A stretch of DNA of 18,659 nt from Dehalococcoidales bacterium (GTDB taxonomy: Bacteria > Chloroflexota > Dehalococcoidia > Dehalococcoidales > UBA5760). Within the stretch, counting starts at the first letter, position 1. Each line of letters opens with the position of its first letter. The stretch is from NCBI GenBank assembly GCA_028710655.1, contig JAQTTS010000013.1, positions 1 through 18,659 on the forward strand. Direction: 5' to 3'. Positions 1 through 7,098 of this stretch are shown here, one piece after another. Below the pieces are notes generated by a model. The model had not been told where the DNA came from. It saw only the letters and a program-made list of their open reading frames with translations, and ran no database searches. The position numbers were made by a program, and so were the translations under genes.

Positions 1-827
1 AGCAGGGTAATGTTGATGTCGGGATAAAGCTGCCTCAGGCGCCTTAGCTTGCGGTTCTTCTTCGTCACCAGTCTCTGCCGCATTGTGGTCAGCTCGACAT
101 AAAGATCAAGCTTGGGTAGATAGAAGTCGGGGGTGAACATCTCTACCACTTTCTCTTCCTGCCGGGTCAGAGCAAACGACCGTGGTTCGTACACCCAGTC
201 GATGTTGTAGAAGTCCAGAATGTCGGCGAACTCCTTCTCGCTGGGATGGGCGAAGTTGACCATAGCACTTCGTTGCAGGCACTCCTTAATACCTTCCCGT
301 CCCACCTTCTCTTTTTGTGCTCCGTCCGGTCGGTCCGGGAATTCCGTGTACAGGGCCACGCCGCTTAACCCGGCCATAGTCTGCAGAAATTTGATGTCCT
401 GGTTGCTGAACTCGTACGTTTTCTTGGCATAAACCCTGAGACTGCCCAGGGTAAGCTCCCCCATTTTTATCGGTACCCCTATTACCGACTTAATGCCCGC
501 CTCGGCAGCCTCCCGGGGATACTGAATGTGTTTGTCCTGACTCAAGTCGAGAATCACTACCGGTTCCCTAGCGTATACTTCGCCGAGACTGGCGTCGGAG
601 CTGAGCAGACCCTTGTGCAGGTAAGCGTGGGGTAAGCCCCAGGTAGCCCGGTGGACCAGCCTTTTGTTCTCGGAGTCGAAGGTAAGAACGGATACGCCGG
701 CCTTCATAGCCACGGCAATGCTTCGAACGATTTTCTTCAGCACATCCCTGGGTAGTAACTCGGTGTTTACTGCCGCAACCGCTCTGCCGACTGCTTTGTA
801 GTAGGTTTTTTCCTTGCTTATCGCCAA
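1..827 (-). CDS. GAF domain plus PD-(D/E)XK nuclease-like protein (partial, 3' end outside window)
   Basis: About 275 codons are visible; the gene runs off the left edge. I choose the TTG at 827 because an in-frame TAG lies 12 nt upstream and AGGGA sits about 8 nt before it. Residues 15-162 read as a GAF domain, a small-molecule or redox sensor fold, including the typical stretch SVIGVPIKMGELTLGSLRVY. Residues 190-270 match a PD-(D/E)XK nuclease-like core: YEP (Glu214), FTPDFYLP (Asp234), VELT (Glu245), then a basic segment KKNRKLRRLRQLYPD. From memory, similar C-terminal segments sit next to a hypoxanthine phosphoribosyltransferase domain in some Chloroflexota proteins, but any such domain would lie outside the window. 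A TATAAT-like -10 is at about 876-881 and a weak hairpin (ACCCG/CGGGT) lies at 843-857. The domain calls are by pattern; the biological role is unknown. Confidence 0.72.
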   Translation of the reverse strand, partial: MAISKEKTYYKAVGRAVAAVNTELLPRDVLKKIVRSIAVAMKAGVSVLTFDSENKRLVHRATWGLPHAYLHKGLLSSDASLGEVYAREPVVILDLSQDKHIQYPREAAEAGIKSVIGVPIKMGELTLGSLRVYAKKTYEFSNQDIKFLQTMAGLSGVALYTEFPDRPDGAQKEKVGREGIKECLQRSAMVNFAHPSEKEFADILDFYNIDWVYEPRSFALTRQEEKVVEMFTPDFYLPKLDLYVELTTMRQRLVTKKNRKLRRLRQLYPDINITL

Positions 828-931
828 GCTAGTTCCCTAATTACCCGTTTCCCGGGTATTTCACGGGCCGAATTATACAATAGAAATGCCGGAAGAAATT
901 CGCCCTGTTTATAATACCGCTCCACTCATCG

Positions 932-1396
932 CTACATCCGGCAGCTTTTTGGCGCCGCTACGAGCACGGGGGTAGCGGAGTGGCGTAGCACTCTCTCGGC
1001 CACGCTGCCCAGGGCCCAGCGGGTGACACCCGACCTTCCGTGTGTGCTCATGATAATCAGGTCCACCCCATTTTTCTCGGCATAGTTTACTATCTCTTCG
1101 GCGGGCATGCCGTGGATTACGTCGGTCTTTACCTTCAGGCCGTCCTTCTTCATTTTCTCAGCTACCTTGGCCAGATAGTCCTTGCCGTAGGCCTCTTCTT
1201 TCACCTCTCCCTGGTGGAGCTCTTCTTCAGTAAGACCGATGTGCCGGTAGTGCATTTCGCCCTTATGATAGGGCTCGACGATATACAGCAAGACGACTTC
1301 GGGGGTCTGGCAGCCCTTGGCCACTGCCTTCAGGTGCCTCAGAGTACACTCTGATAATTCCGAACCATCCAGCGGGGCTAGTATTTTCTTGTACAT
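932..1396 (-). CDS. Universal stress protein, UspA family
   Basis: A 154-residue single Usp domain, the usual family length. It opens with MYKKILAPLDGS, the nucleotide-binding beta-1 strand with its Asp. It ends with STHGRSGVTRWALGSVAERV (residues 117-136) and ATPVLVAAP. The last motif corresponds to the ATP-binding G-2x-G-9x-G(S/T) signature of the MJ0577-type branch, with Ser117 in place of the first Gly, so nucleotide binding is likely but not certain. Usp proteins are cytoplasmic dimers induced under starvation, redox or energy stress; their molecular roles are often unknown. AAGGAGGG lies just upstream of the ATG, and an AT-rich stretch containing TATAAT lies at about 1424-1437. It appears to be transcribed alone. 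Confidence 0.93.
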   Translation of the reverse strand: MYKKILAPLDGSELSECTLRHLKAVAKGCQTPEVVLLYIVEPYHKGEMHYRHIGLTEEELHQGEVKEEAYGKDYLAKVAEKMKKDGLKVKTDVIHGMPAEEIVNYAEKNGVDLIIMSTHGRSGVTRWALGSVAERVLRHSATPVLVAAPKSCRM

Positions 1397-1512
1397 TTTC
1401 CCTCCTTAAATGTTCCTGCTTTATTATATTATATTGTGTTTAGATTATCACCGCTGACCTGCACCCGGTAGCGGTACCGGAGTTGAAATGTTGTCTTTAG
1501 TTCAGTAGGTGG

Positions 1513-1556
1513 CGCGCCTAGAGGGATTCGAACCCACGACCCTCGGTTCCGAAGAC
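1513..1556 (-). repeat. 44-bp direct repeat of tRNA-Arg 3' end (candidate distal att site)
   Basis: This is identical over 44 bp to 6884-6927, which is the discriminator base, 3' acceptor strand, T arm, variable loop and anticodon-side part of the tRNA-Arg gene. The bases on both sides differ between the copies. No D arm or 5' acceptor strand follows, so it cannot be a functional tRNA. A displaced tRNA 3' end in the same orientation as the intact gene is the classic mark left by a tyrosine-recombinase element that integrated into a tRNA. Confidence 0.85.
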
Positions 1557-1633
1557 GAAGAATAATCGTACCAACTGGTCACATTAGATAGCATAATGGT
1601 TTATCTGATCTTGCGTCAAGGATCGATTTGTAC

Positions 1634-1659
1634 CTAACAGTACTACCCTTTACTGTTAG
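1634..1659. repeat. 9-bp perfect inverted repeat near the left island border
   Basis: CTAACAGTA (1634-1642) and TACTGTTAG (1651-1659) form a perfect stem with an 8-nt loop. The stem is poor in GC, with ATTTT only some 10 nt further on, so it is a weak terminator candidate at best. It lies between the tRNA fragment and the 19-bp island motif, so it could also be a recombinase or accessory-factor site. Confidence 0.45.
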
Positions 1660-1672
1660 ATGGTAGCAATTT

Positions 1673-1691
1673 TGTTGGCAAAATGTTGGCA
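1673..1691. repeat. 19-bp island-end motif, left copy
   Basis: TGTTGGCAAAATGTTGGCA is two copies of TGTTGGCA set 11 bp apart, about one helical turn. The same 19 bases occur in the same orientation at 6846-6864. Paired short repeats inside att cores resemble integrase arm-binding sites. They could instead be remains of coding sequence that once ran up to the tRNA. Confidence 0.55.
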
Positions 1692-1899
1692 GAAATAAGA
1701 CCAATCCCAACCGGTTAGAGGCTTCTTGGAGTTAGAAAATTGCATCAACCGATGAAATGTTAAACGTTGCTTTTATCATGAATATATGCCTTTCCTCTAA
1801 TCCTGAGGGTACATTTATGACTGAATTGGTTTTCGGGCGCAGATCATGATCTTATCTCGTACGAACCTGAGCTGCCCATCTGAGTATCACCAAGCGGTG

Positions 1900-2367
1900 T
1901 CATGCCAGAATCTTTAGCTGTTTGGCAATGTTGGCTCCAAATACCCTACACTTGGGGAGTTCCCCATCCGAAATTGGACCCCTCATTCCCTCAACTTTCA
2001 CCGATAAGCCGGTAGTAGCTATCTTTAGTGCCGGAGCCTTTTCACTTAGCCACTTTTCCATTTTCTTCACGGCTTGCTCATGAGCCGTGCCCGCATAGGT
2101 ATCAAACACCGCTACCCACTTCCCCTTTAGATTGAGCTTACCTAGCTTTCCGATGAAATTCCTGATGCCTAGCGTAGAGCCTCCAACGTGATTTGGCGAA
2201 CCTATCAGGATTAGGTCATAATCACCAAGCTTCTTCAAATCAACCCCTTTTGTTTTCGTAACCAGGGCATCTATGTTCGTGGTTTCTTTCATCCCCTCAA
2301 CAATGGTTTCCCCGACCTGCCTGGTGTTCCCAAACAAAGAATCGTAAACAACAATCACTTTTGCCAT
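1900..2367 (-). CDS. Flavodoxin family protein
   Basis: A 155-residue short flavodoxin-like fold. The FMN phosphate loop is SLFGNTRQVGETI near the N-terminus (residues 10-22). DLILIGSPNHVGG (about 50-62) and AVFDTYAG (about 86-93) sit where the isoalloxazine-binding loops are expected. Such proteins carry one or two electrons between reductases and enzymes in the cytoplasm. AGGAGGT lies 5 nt before the ATG. It lies 94 bp downstream of the radical SAM gene on the same strand; many radical SAM enzymes need a flavodoxin or ferredoxin to reduce their iron-sulfur cluster, so a partnership is possible. Without biochemical data it could equally be a quinone-reductase-like or signalling flavoprotein. 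Confidence 0.88.
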   Translation of the reverse strand: MAKVIVVYDSLFGNTRQVGETIVEGMKETTNIDALVTKTKGVDLKKLGDYDLILIGSPNHVGGSTLGIRNFIGKLGKLNLKGKWVAVFDTYAGTAHEQAVKKMEKWLSEKAPALKIATTGLSVKVEGMRGPISDGELPKCRVFGANIAKQLKILA

Positions 2368-2461
2368 GCTGTACCTCCTAATGAAAAGGATAGTGATATT
2401 GTAGACCAGAAACCACTCGTTTGCACTTTATGGCTTAATGTTATACTGGTAAATATACGAA

Positions 2462-3763
2462 TTACAGAATAACCTTCTCTGGCCAAGGTTCTTGTGTTGA
2501 AGTTCCCCACAACCTGCTGATGTAGTCCAGTGAAAATAAGTCTTCAAGTGCATGCAGCCAAAAAATACCCCTATCAGACAGGGTTACCTCGTTTCCGTCA
2601 TCCTTCTTTATTAAGCCGAAGAGAGAAAACAGTTTTATGTACTTTCCAAATATACTATTGAATTCCTGTCCAAATCTTTTCCTGAAATCACTTCTTTTGA
2701 ACCTGGTCTCGTAGACTCTCCAGTAGAACCACCATGCCATCTGCATTCTTTCTGACAGATCTAATGATAAGGCAATTGGCATTCTTCCATTTTCCAGTCT
2801 CTTCACGTATTCAGCAACGTTGAAGGTATTGAGGTAGAAGATATCTTTCAAGTAAGAGCCTCCGCTCGCACCAAGACCAACATAAAGAGGCACTGTCACA
2901 GAACAATACTTTGGTGTCCCTTCTTTGGTGAATGCCCAAACAGATGTTCTTTCATACTTCCTGTCATAGAATATTTCCTCAAGGATATGAAGCATTCTCC
3001 TTCTCTTAAGGATATTTGGTATGTCGTAGTTACTTCGCTTTGAGGACTCTCCCATTCTAGTGTAAGGAAACTTGAAAAGAGGATAAGCGGCAACTTGGTC
3101 AATATTCATCTCGACTAAATCATGCCCCGCCTGCTCTAGCTCGCCATAAGTCTGATTCGGTAAAGCGAAAATGAAGTCCACGTTAAAGCATTTGAATCCT
3201 TTACTCATGGCCCTTTCAACTGCTGCCTTCGCCTGTTTTGTATCGTACGGTCTTTTAAGGATTTTCAGGTATTTGTCTTGTAGTGATTCGACTCCGGTAC
3301 TTAGATTTTCTATGTTAAGGGATTTTATTGTGTTGAGATTGTCCGGACTCAAATCATTAGGATGGCTTTCCATATGTATATCACACTGCATATTGAAACT
3401 CTTAAAGATATCTTCCAAAATCTCGCCTAGACCGGTGTACAGCATTGTCGTAGGTGTTCCGCCACCAATATAGAAAGAAGTCACCGGTTTATCACCTAAA
3501 AGGCCAGAATAAAAGCAAATCTCCTTTTTGATAGCTCTTGTATACATTTCTGCTGTCTCAGGTTGATAAATCTCCTTGTTGTAGGGGCAGTAAGGGCATA
3601 TTTGTTTGCAGAAGGGGACATGAAGATAAAGTCCGAATTCATCTATATCTTGAAACTTCCTCTCAAGACTTTTGTAGGAAGGGACATCGTTTTCAAGTAT
3701 CATATTCTTCTCTTTGGTTAACAGTTTCCTAATTAGGTTTCTGGGGAAATCTGTAAAAGACAT
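2462..3763 (-). CDS. HemW/HemN-like radical SAM protein
   Basis: 433 residues. The radical SAM cluster motif is CKQICPYC, with Cys52, Cys56 and Cys59, in the setting LYLHVPFC typical of the HemN/HemW family. YIGGGTPT (residues 99-105) is the SAM-binding GGE-equivalent of that family. The C-terminal part (about 330-433) reads as the helical/winged HemN C-terminal region. Family members either oxidise coproporphyrinogen III or, as HemW, act as heme chaperones; sequence alone does not decide. The protein lacks a fourth Cys two residues after Cys59, which true HemN uses, favouring a HemW-like or different role. GAGGAG lies upstream of the ATG, and a TATAAT is present at 3817-3822. It sits in the AT-rich part of the island, just upstream of a flavodoxin. 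Confidence 0.85.
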   Translation of the reverse strand: MSFTDFPRNLIRKLLTKEKNMILENDVPSYKSLERKFQDIDEFGLYLHVPFCKQICPYCPYNKEIYQPETAEMYTRAIKKEICFYSGLLGDKPVTSFYIGGGTPTTMLYTGLGEILEDIFKSFNMQCDIHMESHPNDLSPDNLNTIKSLNIENLSTGVESLQDKYLKILKRPYDTKQAKAAVERAMSKGFKCFNVDFIFALPNQTYGELEQAGHDLVEMNIDQVAAYPLFKFPYTRMGESSKRSNYDIPNILKRRRMLHILEEIFYDRKYERTSVWAFTKEGTPKYCSVTVPLYVGLGASGGSYLKDIFYLNTFNVAEYVKRLENGRMPIALSLDLSERMQMAWWFYWRVYETRFKRSDFRKRFGQEFNSIFGKYIKLFSLFGLIKKDDGNEVTLSDRGIFWLHALEDLFSLDYISRLWGTSTQEPWPEKVIL

Positions 3764-4104
3764 ATAAGCTCCTCTTCCTAGTTGGTCCTATTGATAGTAT
3801 AGCTCCCCTTCCTGTAATTATACATCTTCAGGGATAGCATAATGATAAATGACAAGGGCAAAGGCTGGGTTTGTCTCGATGTAAAGATGTGGTATGCACC
3901 GCGCCAATTGACGACTTGGTAGACTCACATGTTAATAACCTATATGTCTCATTAGTGCTCGGGAGAGGGTATTGACAAAGGCATTACTGGTGCTAGAATT
4001 AAAGCACAAGCGTCCGAAACAACCCTAAGTCATCAGTCCTATCTTGGGGTTAGTGGTAGTTAGGTCTTATTCATCACACTAGTAAGGACTAGGAGGTCAT
4101 AATT
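3764..4104. other. Divergent intergenic region between radical SAM and membrane protein genes
   Basis: No gene is readable in these 341 bases. Leftward, a TATAAT at 3822-3817 precedes the radical SAM gene by about 55 nt. Rightward, a strong sigma70-type promoter lies at 3972-3999. I see no further structure. Confidence 0.6.
3972..3999 (+). promoter_or_regulatory. Sigma70-type promoter for the DUF4234-like gene
   Basis: TTGACA (3972-3977), a 16-bp spacer, then TAGAAT (3994-3999). The hexamers match consensus at 6/6 and 5/6. The membrane-protein gene starts 105 bp downstream. Confidence 0.5.
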
Positions 4105-4689
4105 ATGGAAGCACATAGCGACATCTATCAGCCTACATTCGACTTGGCTAGTCTAACCGAACAACAGCTCAGAGAATACAGCCGACATCAATTCACTAAG
4201 ACATTCTCGACAGGTCTTACCATATTCTTACACCTTATCACTGCTGGAATCTTTAGCATCATCTACTTTGGCTTGAAACACGCCAAGTTGCCCAAGATTA
4301 GGCACGATGATTTTGGTGCTGGAAGGGCAATCGGCTTCTGGTTCATACCTGGTTTCAATCTCTATTGGGTGTTCAGGTTCTGTCTTCGCTTGGTTGACCG
4401 TGTGAACTTCCAGTTGAGACTTAGAGGACTCAAAAAAACAATTGGCAGAGGTTTTGTGTTGGCGACTGTCATTATTGGTGTAATCTCATTCCCGTTCTTG
4501 GTATCCGCTAATTTGCCAATTGCGCAAGAATATATGGAGGGATACATGTTTGGGCTCCCAGTTACCGCTATGCTCGGGGCAACTTTGGTTATGTCTACCA
4601 TTTGTGTAGGTCTGGGTCAGATCGCCACGAACAGGCTAGCGGAAAAGGCAGCACTGGAACGGCAAGAAAGCACGACCCATGAACGGTAG
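4105..4689 (+). CDS. Small membrane protein, DUF4234-like
   Basis: 194 residues. There is a soluble N-terminus with a repeat-like LTEQQLREYSRHQF segment. Hydrophobic helices follow at about residues 36-57 (LTIFLHLITAGIFSIIYFGL), 75-92 (AIGFWFIPGFNLYWVF), 116-135 and 149-172, and the tail is charged. The HLITAGIFSIIYF plus KLPKIRHDDFGAG pattern resembles DUF4234-type membrane proteins, whose function is unknown. AGGAGGT lies 8 nt before the ATG, and a strong promoter is present upstream. It is oriented opposite to the radical SAM gene, so it forms its own transcription unit inside the island. Confidence 0.7.
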   Translation: MEAHSDIYQPTFDLASLTEQQLREYSRHQFTKTFSTGLTIFLHLITAGIFSIIYFGLKHAKLPKIRHDDFGAGRAIGFWFIPGFNLYWVFRFCLRLVDRVNFQLRLRGLKKTIGRGFVLATVIIGVISFPFLVSANLPIAQEYMEGYMFGLPVTAMLGATLVMSTICVGLGQIATNRLAEKAALERQESTTHER

Positions 4690-5222
4690 CCAGATTTTTG
4701 GTTACTAATATTCGATGGTGACTATCCCTTGGCCATAAATTAATTAGGTGATCGGCTGCTCTGACAACTACGAACAGAGTGGGTATAGCACACCTAGCAT
4801 AGAATTACTCAAGCAAATTGCTAGTCCACCTATCTATATGCGCCGTCTTCTTTCTCGGTTCACATTTTCCTGTAGGATAGCTAATAATCATAGAAATAGG
4901 CATTATCTACTCAATAGCACTGGTAGCAAGTCCCCCTGTGGCATTAGAATACAAGGACATCCGAAAAACCGGGTGATAGATCGCTCGCGGGAAACGGCAG
5001 TCAGCCTGGAATAACGATCTGACGGAATGTTGGGTCACCAACCGATGATTTGTGCAGGAGCGATGTATAGACTGGTCTGAATCTCCAAATTAAGCTACAG
5101 TGTTTGGGTACTTATTGGTACGTTGCTAACAGGTCTAGGCATAATGTTTCAAATGAAGTAAAATATACATACACTAGCCAAGCACCCGGCGTAGCCGGGG
5201 AGGCGATAAGGAGGCGGAACCG
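4690..5222. other. Gene-poor stretch between membrane protein and PEP carboxykinase-like gene
   Basis: I see no convincing gene in these 530 bases. One frame (about 4876-4974) reads as a hydrophobic run (IIEIGIIYSIALVASPPVAL) followed by a charged tail and a stop. It has no start codon and is preceded by stops, so it may be a fragment of a decayed membrane-protein gene. At 5185-5199 a perfect CCCGGC/GCCGGG stem with a 3-nt loop marks a sharp change from AT-rich to GC-rich DNA just before the next gene's ribosome-binding site. Confidence 0.5.
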
Positions 5223-6818
5223 ATGGCAAAGTTCGACCTCGAGGTCTTCTACCAGACAGTTTGCCGTATCCGGGAAAGGGCCCTATCCGAAAGCAGGCTC
5301 ACTGAAAACCCTACGGACGCGGAGCTTAGACGTATCCTGGAAAAGGAGCCGGGGATAAAGAAGACCGTGTACGGTAATTTCGTAGCGGAAAGCGAACCCA
5401 CCTCCCGGTCGGCCATGTTCACTAAAAACAGTGTCGACCACGACTTCGGCGAAGACGAGATGAGGCTCCTTGCCCAGTGCGAGGAAGTCCTCGCCAAGGA
5501 AAGGCTCATATCGGTAGACTGCCTGGTAGGTAGCGGTGATACCCACACCACGGTGCGACTCATTGTTCCGGAGCGGTTTGCCCACGTCGCATGCGGCGGC
5601 CGGAACCTTTTCATACCCCTCGAGGCTAGGGTTATAGCGCCCACCTACCAGATTGTCTTCTTCGGCGATGAGGCTTTCGAGACCAACAAGTCCAAACCAC
5701 TGCCGGAGAAGGACATCACCATTCGCCTCGCCATGCTTGAGGATGGCCGCTTCGTTAAGGTGATCCGCAACGGTAACTATATCGGCGAGTTCAAGAAGGG
5801 TACCTTCGCCGCCGAGGACTGGGTATCCAAGACTAAGCGCGGGGGCATATTCCTCCATGCCGGTTGCCGGGAGGATTACTTGGAGAACATCCACGGCGAC
5901 TACCACCGGGTACGTACGCTCCTGGTGGCCTTGAGCGCCAACGGGAAGACGACGACCACCTCCCGCATTCTGGCCCGGAAGGGTATAGAGAAGTCTTGGC
6001 TGGTTCAGGACGACGGCGGTACACTCATGCCGGACGGCTCTTTCCGTGGCTTTGAGGGCGGCGGCATCTTCGCTAAGACCGAGGGCGTGAATCCTGGGAA
6101 CCAGATGGAGATCTACTACGGACTCTTACGGCCGGAGACAGTCTGCGAGAACGTCTGGGTCACCGCTGACGGAGACTTCGACTTCTACAACTTCCAGCGG
6201 ACATCGAATGGCCGGGCGGTCATCCCGCGCCGCTATTTCATGCACGCCAGCTCCTTCATTGACGTTGAACGGATAGATAACTTGATTCTCATCACCCGTG
6301 GCCCTATCATTCCCGCTATCTCCAAGCTATCTCACGATCAGGCGGTTGCCTTGATGGTGCTAGGGCAAGCAATGGAGTCCTCTGCGGGAGACCCCACCCA
6401 AGCCGGTAAAATACGGAGCGAGTTCTTCTATGACCCGTTCGTGGCCGGTGACCTGGCGGAGCACGCCAATATCTTCTATGAGATCACCAGCGGACTGCCG
6501 CACCTCAGGTACTACCTCCTGAATACTGGAGGTATCGGCAGTGGGGATCACTACGCTGACATCCATCTTGAGACCACGATGGGTATCCTTGACTCTCTAT
6601 TGAGAGGTGGCCTGGAGGACTGGATGGACTCCCCCACAGGATTCAAGGTCCCAAAGGCGATACGGGTGGTGGACGATATCTTCATGCATCCTGAGAAGCT
6701 CTTCCCCAAGGAGGAGTTTGAGAAGCAGCAGCGGAATCTCAATGAAATCCGACATCAGGCAGTGGACAAGATTGGGGCCGGGCTGCACCCTGCTATACGA
6801 AGGGTATTTGCTCCTTAG
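5223..6818 (+). CDS. pckA: ATP-type phosphoenolpyruvate carboxykinase-like protein
   Basis: 531 residues, the length of bacterial ATP-dependent PEP carboxykinases, which interconvert oxaloacetate and PEP with ATP. SRSAMF (61-66) sits where the substrate-binding Arg is expected. The P-loop is LSANGKTTTT (237-246), followed by LVQDDGG (260-266), FEGGGIFAKT (278-287, matching the family FEGGCYAK kinase-2 region) and LLNTGGIGSGD (432-442). The P-loop is unusual: the family has GLSGTGKTT, whereas here the first Gly is Ala and the middle Gly-Thr is Ala-Asn. The enzyme may therefore be altered or belong to a divergent branch. AAGGAGG lies 7 nt before the ATG. Composition is GC-rich, like the flanking chromosome and unlike the rest of the island. 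Family confidence is good; exact activity is uncertain. Confidence 0.82.
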   Translation: MAKFDLEVFYQTVCRIRERALSESRLTENPTDAELRRILEKEPGIKKTVYGNFVAESEPTSRSAMFTKNSVDHDFGEDEMRLLAQCEEVLAKERLISVDCLVGSGDTHTTVRLIVPERFAHVACGGRNLFIPLEARVIAPTYQIVFFGDEAFETNKSKPLPEKDITIRLAMLEDGRFVKVIRNGNYIGEFKKGTFAAEDWVSKTKRGGIFLHAGCREDYLENIHGDYHRVRTLLVALSANGKTTTTSRILARKGIEKSWLVQDDGGTLMPDGSFRGFEGGGIFAKTEGVNPGNQMEIYYGLLRPETVCENVWVTADGDFDFYNFQRTSNGRAVIPRRYFMHASSFIDVERIDNLILITRGPIIPAISKLSHDQAVALMVLGQAMESSAGDPTQAGKIRSEFFYDPFVAGDLAEHANIFYEITSGLPHLRYYLLNTGGIGSGDHYADIHLETTMGILDSLLRGGLEDWMDSPTGFKVPKAIRVVDDIFMHPEKLFPKEEFEKQQRNLNEIRHQAVDKIGAGLHPAIRRVFAP

Positions 6819-6845
6819 ATTACTCAAACCATGGTTGAATGGAGA

Positions 6846-6864
6846 TGTTGGCAAAATGTTGGCA
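6846..6864. repeat. 19-bp island-end motif, right copy
   Basis: It is identical to 1673-1691 (two TGTTGGCA units 11 bp apart) and lies 20 bp from the tRNA-Arg 3' end. See the left copy for interpretation. Confidence 0.55.
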
Positions 6865-6883
6865 AATGAAGGTGGGTTAGATA

Positions 6884-6956
6884 CGCGCCTAGAGGGATTC
6901 GAACCCACGACCCTCGGTTCCGAAGACCGATGCTCTATCCACTGAGCTATAGGCGC
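6884..6956 (-). tRNA. tRNA-Arg (anticodon TCG)
   Basis: On the minus strand a full 73-nt cloverleaf can be folded. The acceptor GCGCCTA pairs with TAGGCGC, with G as discriminator. The D arm is AGCTCAGTGGATAGAGC, the anticodon loop is CTTCGGA with anticodon TCG, and the T arm is GTGGGTTCGAATCCC. CCA is not encoded. The 3' 44 bp are duplicated at 1513-1556, so this is the likely integration target of the island to its left. Confidence 0.95.
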
Positions 6957-6966
6957 TTGAAGCTAA

Positions 6967-6995
6967 ATTTTAGTCGATTCCCGGGGTTATGTCTA
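6967..6995 (-). promoter_or_regulatory. Promoter of tRNA-Arg
   Basis: On the minus strand, TAGACA (6995-6990), a 17-bp spacer and TAAAAT (6972-6967), each matching consensus at 5/6. The mature tRNA begins 11 nt downstream of the -10 element. Confidence 0.6.
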
Positions 6996-7098
6996 CTTTT
7001 GGTTATTCTTTGCCGGCAAATGTTCCTCATGGTCATTATACTTTCCGCTAAAGGCCCGGTCAAAGCAAACCGCCTCTTGAAGAGCTCGATAATCGGGC

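Larger units (their letters stand above)
1397..1899. other. Intergenic stretch holding the left island border
   Basis: I see no gene in these 500 bases. They hold the upstream region of the stress-protein gene, a 44-bp copy of the 3' end of tRNA-Arg (1513-1556), a 9-bp perfect inverted repeat (1634-1659) and a 19-bp motif (1673-1691) that recurs beside the tRNA. The rest, to the end of the flavodoxin gene, is AT-rich with no readable frame. Confidence 0.7.
1513..6927. mobile_element. tRNA-Arg-associated genomic island, integrase not present
   Basis: The limits are the two 44-bp direct repeats (1513-1556 and 6884-6927), 5371 bp apart. A second 19-bp sequence is repeated just inside each border. 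The cargo is a flavodoxin, a radical SAM protein, a membrane protein, non-coding or decayed DNA and a PEP carboxykinase-like gene. The left two-thirds is visibly AT-richer than the flanks. No integrase, excisionase, replication or transfer gene can be read, so the element is either a decayed remnant or is mobilised in trans. The repeats are seen directly; the mobility is inferred. Confidence 0.6.

Noticed and set aside
1513..1556. A second tRNA-Arg gene at the left border
   Set aside because: Only the 3' 44 bp are present; no D arm or 5' acceptor strand follows.
4748..5014. 88-codon plus-strand frame after the membrane protein gene
   Set aside because: No ribosome-binding site, no protein-like pattern, and an overlapping frame looks more coding-like as debris.
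5283..5906. 207-residue open frame antisense to the PEP carboxykinase-like gene
   Set aside because: A shadow of the GC-rich gene on the other strand, which has clear family motifs and a strong ribosome-binding site.
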